A DNA stretch of 24,669 nt from Pilaira anomala (taxonomy: Eukaryota; Mucoromycota; Mucoromycetes; Mucorales; Mucoraceae), in NCBI GenBank assembly GCA_025716855.1, contig JAIXMQ010000157.1, forward strand, positions 1 through 24,669, given 5' to 3'. The notes below the pieces were generated by a model. That model made no database searches. It had not been told where the DNA came from and saw only the letters and a program-made list of their open reading frames with translations. How positions within the stretch are numbered: position 1 is the stretch's first letter; each line of letters starts with the position of its first letter. This document shows positions 16,697 to 24,669 of this stretch, piece after piece. The translations under genes and the position numbers were made by a program.

Positions 16697-18153
16697 TTAA
16701 AATTAAAATTGACTTATGTATAAAGAGAAAAGAAAAGAGAAGAGTTATAGAACTATAAAATCTACTACGGGGCAGGTGTTCCTTCCCATTTGATCTTAAA
16801 CGGAGTATAGTTATCAAGTCAGCCTTAATTATGACAACCTTATTATTACTTTAACATCATTGACATAAAATGATAAAGATAACCTCGAACTTCCTTTAAT
16901 CAATTTGTTTAAAAAGATAAAAAACATATGATTTTCTTAAGTATTTCGAACTGTAACATTTTTAAAAAAAAAATTTCAAAATGTCAAAAATAAAATACAA
17001 AATGGTGGGTGAGAATTAATGGCTCTCTATTTTTATAGTATTTAAAAACTATTTCTGTATTATAATTTTACCGCGTAAGATATTTATATAATTTTAGCAA
17101 TTAACTCGTTGGAAGTGATATTAACGCTAGGCTAAAAAGGTGAGAAAATATAATTAAAAAGGTCACGTGTGAGTCATGTGATCTATAAAAGTTTAAAATT
17201 CTCTCTGCAAAATTTTTTAGATTTTTTTTTTGAATTTTTGATTTCAACTTTATAATTTTTTTAAAATATTTTTGTTTGCTCAAAATTTCTTTTTTCTTGT
17301 AAATTTTTCCAAACTTTTATGAAATATTAAAAATATTGCATTTTTATAGTTTGCTATTAGCCAATTATAGACAAGTTCACAGATTTTAAATTGGAATTAG
17401 TGCTGTGATTTGAAATTATTACAATTATGCTCTTTGCTATGGAAAAATGTGTTTTTTTTGGGTGCTCCCAAGGAAGAGGTAAAAAATGAAAAAACGTTTT
17501 TGGGGGTCGGACCTAACTTTTGCAAAATTGTGTCTTAAAAATTAACTGCTCAAAAGTGCGTATAAGTACCGAATTAGTTTATACGGAGTATGGAAAATAT
17601 GTGGAACCCAATTTCACGTGAATATCACGTGATAATCATGTGATTTTTTTAATATACTCTAGCGAAATACATATTAAATTATCCCAAAGAAGGAGAGCCA
17701 ATAAAAAAATTTTGTTACCTATAGGTTTCAGAAATTGAAAATTTACTCAAAATAGTAACCGTTCCTTTTTAAGATAAAATTACGTTTATACCGAAATCTT
17801 ATATTAGATTTTTTTTTTGACATGTGTTTTTTGAACGGAAATCATAAGAGTCATGTCAAATTTTAACTACTGAAAGTTGTTATTTAAGATCCTTAGTTGG
17901 GCTATGCAATACCATGTAATACTTTATTTTATTTTATTGAGTCTTTTTCCTTTTCCATATTGCGTATACTACATACTGCCTTATACTTACACATTATATA
18001 TATCATATCAACTATTAGATATGTTCTTACCAACTATAACATTTAAATAAGAGGGGCTATGTATTTCATAGAATTAAATCCAGTAAAAAAAACGTTTATA
18101 CCTATAACAAAATATGTTAAAGAAAAAAACCTTAATATGTAAAGAAAGGAAGT
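16697..18153. other. AT-rich gene-free stretch with clusters of CACGTG/CATGTG words
   Basis: No coding evidence. Two clusters stand out. GTCACGTGTGAGTCATGTGATC lies near 17162, with TCACGTGA, ATCACGTGAT and ATCATGTGAT at about 17614-17645. They fit the RTCACRTG/CACGTG class bound by bHLH proteins such as Cbf1. No TIR pair or target duplication could be confirmed around them. Confidence 0.5.
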
Positions 18154-18195
18154 TTGGAGTATATACAATATTTTTTAAAAAGAAGTAGAAAACAG

Positions 18196-18197
<2 letters not shown>

Positions 18198-18235
<38 letters not shown>
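18198..18235. repeat. (TA)n microsatellite
   Basis: Alternating T and A with a single G interruption at 18228. Confidence 0.95.
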
Positions 18236-18295
18236 TTACGTGGAGACAAAGTCTTTACTTTATTAGTGAAAAATTTAAAGTAGAAAACGAGAAGC

Positions 18296-18377
18296 AAAGA
18301 AAGAAAAGAAAAGAAAAGAAAAGAAAAAGAAAAAGAAAAAGAAAAAGAAAAAGAAAAAGAAAAGGAAAAGGAAAAAA
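18296..18377. repeat. (AAAAG)n / (AAAAAG)n purine microsatellite
   Basis: The unit grows from AAAAG to AAAAAG along the tract and then changes to AAAAGG. All bases are purines on the plus strand, so the tract is a candidate triplex-forming mirror sequence. Frames through it are low-complexity only. Confidence 0.95.
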
Positions 18378-18462
18378 GTCTTGATAAAAAAAAAATAAAA
18401 GCAGCGTGAGTATACACTATATTAAAAAAAAAGGGAATTATTCTGAACTATCAGGCTTGTAG

Positions 18463-21400
18463 CTATCCCATCAAGCCTTTTTTTTTTAGTTTTTGTTTTA
18501 AGCTTGGCAAAGCTGTATCACTATTACTGTTATTTGTTGGTGCAGAAGAATTAATTACAACTGGTTGTTGAGAAATAATAGTGGGGAAAGATTGTATTTG
18601 AGGTACGGCGGGAAAAGTAAAATTAGGTTGATTGCTTGTGCTTTGGGATGCGTTGTTGTTGGAAGCCATTAGCAGCTGTATTTGTGAATTCATGATTTGT
18701 CGCTGCATGATAAGAATTTGTAAATCCTTTGCTAATTGTTGTGTAATATTTATTAACATTAAATTTTGTTGATTTACTATGCACAACGTGATTTTCGAAG
18801 GAACTATCAAATCTTTCAGATCTGTTGTCATATTGTTGTTGAAAACTTGCAATTCGCTGATTAGCTTCAACAACTCGTCTGGACATATCTTTATGTGTAT
18901 CAACAAGATTTGAAACAAGACCTTCATAATCTTCTAATCTACTAATGGAAGGACTGGCAGCAGCAGCGAAGACTTCTGTCAGAGATTCTTTGAACTGGTC
19001 TCCAGAAAACAAGGCATTTTTGAATTTACTAATTTATTTTGTCTTTTCAGGTGAAAATAAACTGCTGCGCCTTTCATGATTAATCTTCTAAATCTAAGCA
19101 AGTGTAATGACCCGATGACATTACATATATGTTACCAGCTCGATTACAACTATTACTGATTATTTAGTTACTTAAATATATTTACATTACTACTTAACCA
19201 TTAATTACCGAATAATTCTCAACCATCATCTTCAATATAAATACTCTACAATAGATATAAATACTACCTCAGCGTTTTTATCTGTTTAATATTCATATTA
19301 TTCTTTTATACTTTTATTATTCTCTTTTAATAAACTTATATTCTATCTCTCTTCTGTTGTTGTTCTATCTGTAATTACCTTAACATTCTCTTTTGTTATT
19401 CAAAGGTATTTATTATTGTTTAACTCGGATAAAGATATACCACCTTTAATTTCTTAATGCTAATTTAACTTTATTTTCTTTTAAAGTTATCTTACCATTA
19501 CAGCAAGGGCCTTAAAAACCCTCTCTTCATTACGCTTTCACGGCTTTGTACTGCTCTCCGCTTCCCCTTCCCCTAATCCTTCTTCTTGTTCTTTGTTCTA
19601 CCGTCTTCTTCAACAAACTCTATATCTTCTACATGTTCCTCAAGTCCTACTTCATTGTTAAGTACCATGTTTAGCATGTTGGCCTCCACGTCTTTGTTAT
19701 CGTCCACTTCGTTCATCTCTTTACTGCATGCAGCCTCCCATTTCTTGTTGTTAACACCAAAGTAACTTTCGATCCAAGGAAATATCGTCTTTTGTAACTC
19801 TAGTAAAGGCGAAACGCTATTTCTTGCTAGTGCGAAAGGTTTCCCCAAATTCCGGCTTTACCTCTAGCAAAAGGAACAGGTAGTTTTCCAAAATAATGAG
19901 TCTCTAAGCGAGTTTCTTTATCTTCCCACCTCCCCCTATCTTGATTAATTCGACTGGTATACCTAACATTTCAGCTTCCATTGCACCAGAATTACGGCCT
20001 CCATGGGTTGCTCGCGAGGCAAACTCTTCTTCATCTTCAAGCGCATCTTTTGCCGTTTGCCATTAAAATGTTGTACTCAAGCTTGGCTCAGGATCAAAAC
20101 GTCCACGCGAAACCATCCAAAACAGCCATCTGTCACCATGCAAGAAATTACCATTTTCATATTTTTTATTTTCAGAAATTAGTATACTTGCCGCCTTAAA
20201 TAAAACACTTTTTTTTCGGACTTACTTGAAATAAACAGAGCATAAAAAAAGTAAATGCATTAAAAGGGCATCTAAATAAATTCTCATGGCGCAAGGCACA
20301 GGTATATTTGCTTTCTCCTTCCACAAGAGTTTTACCCCTAGTCAGACAAAAAGACAAAGCCACAACCTATTGCATTCCTTTTTGTTGTTGCTTGGGGATG
20401 ATAGTACAGAAGCAGTCAGAAAAGTTTAAACTTTTTAGATTTTGATCACGAAGTAGCATATGATGACGAGAAGATATAGCAAACATCTCACGTATATTTG
20501 ATTTTTTACTAGCAATCCAAAGGTTTTTTAAGGTTCTAATGAGTTCTCCAGACTTGTAAGAATCACGGATAACGCAATGAGACGATCTATCTGCATTTGT
20601 TTGTACTTCATCATAAATTAGATAATGTTGGTATTTCTTGATTAATTCGGTCAATTCTTTTTTATCTTTTGGGGATGTATAGCCAACTTCTCGGCAACTC
20701 GATTGGTACCCGTGCAAAGACATCATGATTTTCTTGTACTGCTTGACAACATCTATACCCACGGGCGCTTCAATTACCTTCATATTACCCTTCCATTTAG
20801 ACGGGGCATCTTCTGCCACTAAAAAAGATAAATAGTTAACAGTCTGGTATAACTAGTCTAATTAATTCAATGTTATCTTACTTTGCAATAATTCAACTGA
20901 CTGTCAGAATTATGTTCTGTCCTCAATCCAATTTGTGTTCTGACGTTGGTTACTAGAGAAACATTTTTCATGTAAGTACGCTTGAAAACAAATTCTTTGA
21001 AGAAAGCAACCACAGATTCAATAGGTCCAACAGTGTATGGGTACAAGGGATTTACGGGATATCTATGTCGGTTCTTGTCACAAAAGTTCTTTGTTTCATA
21101 AAATATGATAAAATTTATATAAGTTAAAAAAAAGGGAAAAAAAATAGGAAAAAAAAACTTTGAGTTGCAATATACCTTCAAGTGCTCAAAAGGCATTCTG
21201 TAAGCCATGACATTACTAGAACGGGATCTTCTTGACAGACCATCAAAAGTTTGTTCAAGATCTATAACCGTAGTTGATGATGCACCAGTGCTTTGGGAAT
21301 CTGGATTAGTGATGGTAGTACTAGATCCGGAAGCCTCGGCTACTGCCATATTCTTTTTAGATGGGCGACCCCTGCGAGCTTTCTTTTAAGGATTATTAGA

Positions 21401-21601
21401 AGTAATAGGCTAAAAAAATGCTTCTTTAATATTGCCTTGTCTTTTATTTTATGCATGAAATTTCAGTTTTTTTTTTTTTGGTACCTACATGACTTTATTG
21501 GAAACTTCTTCAGCTTGTTCTTGCTCAAAAAATTCTTTTTCTTCAACGTCAACTCTAATAGCACGTTTCTTAAAGGCAGTGTTGTTAGTAGAAGAGTTCA
21601 T
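18463..21601 (-). pseudogene. Second Crypton-like tyrosine recombinase, decayed and split by a solo LTR
   Basis: From ATG 21601: acidic exon 21601-21489, intron 21488-21410, then an AT-hook-like RRGRPSKKN, RSSNVMAYRMPFEHLK, intron 21175-21089, NFCDKNRHRYPVNP, intron 20881-20819, and exon 20818-20226. The last carries IDVVKQYKKI, Arg in MLLRDQNLK, Lys in TRGKTLVEGE, and ENLFRCPFNAF. After a further intron: THGGRNSGAMEAEMLG (HxxR), then RWEDKE and ETHYFGKLP (Trp and Tyr), then ALARNSVSPLLELQKTIFPW. These match the intact Crypton at 7570-9817 in order. Coding resumes beyond the solo LTR (NALFSGDQFKESL, coiled QRIASFQQQ) and ends in a basic tail, KQKLKKKGLMG, at 18463 without a GCR1_C-like domain. 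Breaks: in-frame TAA in the second exon, TAG at 20367-20369, frameshifts near 20818, 19940 and 19860, and the LTR. Confidence 0.78.
19103..19502 (+). mobile_element. Solo LTR (400 bp) with 5-bp target-site duplication
   Basis: The segment starts TGTAATG and ends CATTACA, so it has TG...CA ends in a 7-bp inverted repeat. GCAAG directly precedes it (19098-19102) and directly follows it (19503-19507), a perfect 5-bp target duplication. Inside are two TATAAATA words (about 19236 and 19257) and an AATAAA signal at 19329-19334, giving plus orientation. No internal region or second LTR is near. It therefore arose by LTR-LTR recombination after a retrotransposon inserted into the minus-strand Crypton relic. 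Confidence 0.93.
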
Positions 21602-21670
21602 AATAGATAATATTTAGAAGAAAAGGGGATTTTTTTATTTTGTACTCAATCAGTGCTTAAATATATATAC

Positions 21671-21835
21671 CAGTTTTTGTAACTCACCGAGTTACCTAAA
21701 GTGAAAGTCTCCAGCTAAATTTCCTAGTACTAATAACTAACTTCAGTATTGTGACTCGCCGAGTTAATTAAACTGAACACCTCCAGCCAATTTCCCGGTA
21801 TCATTAATTCACTCTCGGTTTTATAAACTCAAAGC
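21671..21835. repeat. Diverged ~72-bp tandem duplication, two copies plus a partial third
   Basis: TGTAACTCACCGAGTTA at about 21678 recurs as TGTGACTCGCCGAGTTA at about 21750, and the following TCTCCAGC.AA.TTCC / CCTCCAGCCAATTTCC also match. A weaker third start is seen near 21813. The block lies 70-230 bases upstream of the ATG of the second Crypton, so it may be a remnant of its promoter or of the element end. Confidence 0.7.
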
Positions 21836-22667
21836 TTGCCTTACTTAGAAATATTTTTACAAAAATTAGGACATCTCATGGGCTGAATTAAATTTTTATT
21901 TCCAAAAAAATATAAAATGAGTTACAATACTGTAAAATAGGGTAATATTGTAATTTAGGAAACGATTTAATTAATATACCCAGGGAAATCTTTAATATTT
22001 ACGCTAAAAATCAATAGATCATGTACAACAGCTTGCGTAAGAAAACTCTAAATCTGCAAAAAACAGGTTATAAATAAAATAAAATCGTTATTTTACAACG
22101 ACTTATGTATTATCAAGGTATATATCTTTTTAATATCAATTTTCAATAATTTGTAACAACATTAGCAAAATTTTCAAATTGAAGTTGTTAGAGCTCTTTA
22201 TAACTTAATTTTAAAAAATCGGGAAAGACGGCAGCGCAAAAAAAAAGTGTTTTTCATCGCTAAATTTGGCGACCATTTAAATAAAAGTATATATTTAACT
22301 TTGGTTTACAGAACCCACTGGAAACTAAATATCTAAATTTCACATGTTGTAACTTTAACACACGGCTATACATGTCCATATTTCAAATTTTAAAGTTTTG
22401 ATATAGTTAGGGATTATTTAGTTGTATAGGTCAGGGATAGTAATTAAATGTAAAAAGAGAATACAGATAATAGAGAAGTAAATAAAAAATTATGCAACAG
22501 ACTATTTAGTTGGCAACTTAGAAAGACTTTATTATAGTTAGTTTATGAGAGATGGTATTTACACTATGGCGGAGGCATTGTTTACAATTCGGCCAAAATT
22601 GTTTACAAAACGTACGATTTTTACACCCAGTTAGTTGTTTGAAAAATAGCTGGCATCAATTTTCAGC
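21836..22667. other. AT-rich sequence without a recognisable gene
   Basis: Nothing coding is supported. ATTGTTTACAA words near 22578 and 22598 anticipate the minisatellite that follows. Confidence 0.5.
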
Positions 22668-22920
22668 GAACAAAATTGTTAAAAAAAGTACAAGTATATT
22701 GTTCGTTGTTTTAATAACATTGTTTATAAAACGTACCAGTATATTGTTCTTTTTTTACTAATTCTATTCGTAAAACATACAAATGTATTCTTCGCTTTTT
22801 TTCTAATTCTGTTCACAAAACATGCAAATGTATTGGTCGTTTTTTTTTAATAATATTCAGAGAACGTACAAATATATTATTCGCTTTTTCTCTAATTCTG
22901 TTTACAAAATAACCCATTTT
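22668..22920. repeat. Degenerate ~45-bp minisatellite, about five units
   Basis: Units begin at about 22668, 22722, 22766, 22811 and 22857, with a partial one at 22899. Consensus features are GTTCACAAAAC, ATACAAATGTATT, and a T-run ending CTAATTCT. Units differ by substitutions and small indels, so the array is old. Confidence 0.8.
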
Positions 22921-22957
22921 ATTGTTTAAATTTACTACCATTCTTGTCCACAATATA

Positions 22958-22960
<3 letters not shown>

Positions 22961-22994
<34 letters not shown>
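22961..22994. repeat. Uninterrupted T34 homopolymer
   Basis: Thirty-four consecutive T, followed by ACAGG. Its true length may differ because such runs are prone to sequencing error. On the minus strand it could be the poly-A tail of a retroposed sequence, but no body was identified. Confidence 0.9.
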
Positions 22995-22997
<3 letters not shown>

Positions 22998-24550
22998 GGT
23001 ATTAAATATTATCGTCGTATATTTTCAAATGATTTTATTATGATATATATATACATATTAATGATATCGAAGAAAATGTATATTGCAAGTAGCTAATGAC
23101 ATTGGATGGGGATGCGTAAAGTTTATTTTAATATCCCAATTTTGTGGTAAATCATTACTATCGACTGTACACTTATGGCAACCAGCATACTAAAATTCAA
23201 TACAAAAAAAACTTACATGGTATACGGCATTCAATTAAATGGATACAAGTACATTGCTTCATTATGGAAAAAAGACGAAGTGATACTAGAAGGTGATAAA
23301 TATTTATGGTTAGCTATTGAAAGCTTTTTTCTTTTCAAATATATATATATATATATATAGATATATACTTACACAGATATTATCAATTCGGCTTACTGTT
23401 TGGGTTCAACGAAGTATAATAGAGAGAACTTAGTTCAATGAATCCTAAAATAAAAGATAATGAATAATTACCATTATCTATAAAGCAAATTGTCTTCGGG
23501 AAATAAAGAAAACGCAGTTAGCAGTATCTAAACCAGGCTAAAAAAAAATAGAAAAGTGTTAGTTATTTTTAATATAACAACTGCTAATATTAAACTTACA
23601 ATTGAATTCGAGTTTTTATATATATATACATGTTTCATATTTTTGGTATCACACATGAGGCTTTACTACCTAAAAATAAAAGCAGTGGCTGGTCCAGGGT
23701 ATAAATATAAGAGCAACAAGTACGTAAGTCAACATGTGAATAAAAGTGTAATGTAATCCGTTTTCATAAAAATATATATACAAATAAGCCTGTCAGTATG
23801 CCCTTAAGATCATTTTTAGGCTTGAGATAGCTGCACCCTAATCATTCTACTTATGCAATCCATCCTTTTGATTTTGCGGCTTGTGGAGAGGGTGTGGGTT
23901 TTATTACATTATGTTCATTTGTGTATGTTGGTGTCTTTAAAAAAAAACTCAACACTTAATAAGTTTGGTGGGAGTTCAGGCTGTAGAAAATTACCATGTT
24001 TAGTAATCCTGTACCAAGAAGGGGTAATTTCGACAAATATAAAAAGTGTTTACTCGCCAAATTAGGCGAGTAAATCAATTTTTTTTTTTTTTTAATAATA
24101 AATATTTCTTCCTCAAATAAAATGAACATTATTTTAAACCGATGGATTAACTGATAAATTTATGAAAGCGCCTAATAAGTCAAAAACAAAAAGCATTTTT
24201 TATTTTTTTAATTTAATTTTGAAAACATATATTTATCTTAATCTGTAGCTATTATGTATTTGTTGCTTTGTAATAATATTATACTTATTACAATCTAACG
24301 ATTAAAATAAAAACTTTAAAACAAGAAACAGAACTTTTTTTTTTTTGGTTTTGCTTATTTAGTTTTGATAATTTGGTTTTGATTATTTGCATTCTATTTA
24401 TTTCAGTTTTTAGGCTTATTTATATTTTACTGACAAGCCATATTTTACTCAGCCTCTATCAACTAGATTAAAAAAAAAATTCTTCCCTTTATCTTTTTTT
24501 CTCAAAAAATAAATCTATGAAATCAACGGTTCTTTAAGCAACAAGCCACT
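22995..24550. other. AT-rich terminal region: microsatellite, hairpin, possible exon fragment
   Basis: Contains a (TA)n tract at about 23339-23358, TATA-like words near 23700, and a short plus-strand frame at 23175-23324 (KTYMVYGIQLNGYKYIASLW) that looks more protein-like than its surroundings but has no named family. No complete gene is supported. Confidence 0.4.
24049..24093 (+). other. Perfect hairpin followed by a T-tract
   Basis: TTTACTCGCC (24049-24058) pairs exactly with GGCGAGTAAA (24065-24074) around a 6-nt loop, and a run of 15 T follows at 24079-24093. The shape resembles the 3' end of a small RNA or a Pol III stop signal, but no upstream A/B boxes were recognised, so function is unknown. 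Confidence 0.6.
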
Positions 24551-24625
24551 TTAGGCTTCAACTTTAAGCTCGTCGAAGTATTTCGGTAACCTGTAACTAA
24601 CGAAGTGAGTGGCCCTTTCATGGAA
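24551..24625 (-). CDS. Possible C-terminal exon fragment of an unknown protein, cut by the window end
   Basis: On the minus strand the frame ending TAA at 24551-24553 reads FHERATHFVSYRLPKYFDEL followed by KVEA. The composition is protein-like and less AT-biased than the flanks. A stop precedes it at about 24626, so an intron acceptor (GAG at about 24628-24630, or AAG at 24614-24616) would be needed. Only 25 codons are visible and no family is recognised. Confidence 0.25.
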   Translation of the reverse strand, partial: FHERATHFVSYRLPKYFDELKVEA

Positions 24626-24669
24626 TTAGCTCATTTTTTTTTTAACATTAGATCTTGTTTGTAATTTTT

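Noticed and set aside
18154..18417. 76- and 80-codon frames through 18.15-18.42 kb
   Set aside because: They are translations of the (TA)n and (AAAAG)n microsatellites.
1..24669. tRNA, rRNA or CRISPR array
   Set aside because: No A/B-box pair with a cloverleaf, no rRNA-like conserved blocks, and no direct repeats separated by unique equal-length spacers were seen.

Overview
The window is AT-rich, spliceosomal-intron-containing eukaryotic DNA. Introns are short (about 50-100 nt), start with GTAAGT/GTATNN/GTTAGT and end in TAG or CAG. The protein families present (Tnp2-type transposases with a YGCRIC motif, Crypton tyrosine recombinases with Ndc10-like and GCR1_C-like domains, a DD34E Tc1/mariner) point to an early-diverging fungus, most likely Mucoromycota. 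That assignment is inference from family content; nothing seen fixes the genus. No bacterial operons, rRNA, convincing tRNA or CRISPR were found.

Layout. 1-4.9 kb: relics. The C-terminal end of a Tnp2-like transposase (copy A, 1-297), a 348-bp TA-flanked inverted-repeat element that still carries a transposase tail (678-1025), a doubtful gag/protease relic (~1150-1700), a second TIR element (1923-2449), and a decayed Tnp2-like gene (copy B, 2725-4859). 5.27-6.60 kb: a structurally complete Tc1/mariner with perfect 38-bp TIRs and TA duplications, whose transposase has two in-frame stops. 7.2-10.2 kb: an intact three-exon Crypton gene (708 aa) bracketed by a 13-bp direct repeat that may mark its ends. 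10.3-11.9 kb: an apparently intact two-exon orphan gene on the minus strand, with a 9-bp minisatellite directly after its stop and a complex inverted/direct repeat block upstream. 12-15.6 kb: a Tnp2-like relic on the minus strand (copy C), more complete than A and B, with a possible extra coding relic at 12.7 kb. 16.4-18.4 kb: a small acidic ORF, a CACGTG-rich AT-rich stretch and microsatellites. 18.46-21.60 kb: a second, decayed Crypton on the minus strand, split by a 400-bp solo LTR with a perfect 5-bp target duplication (GCAAG). 21.6-24.7 kb: minisatellites, hairpins, long T-tracts and possible exon fragments.

Overall this is an accessory, transposon-dense neighbourhood holding several mobilisation chemistries side by side: DDE/TIR (Tc1/mariner and Tnp2-like), tyrosine recombinase (Crypton) and LTR retroelement. 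The three Tnp2 copies share motif order, and some intron positions, but are divergent, so they look like members of related subfamilies rather than recent duplicates. Only the first Crypton and the orphan gene at 10.5-11.5 kb look able to make a full protein.
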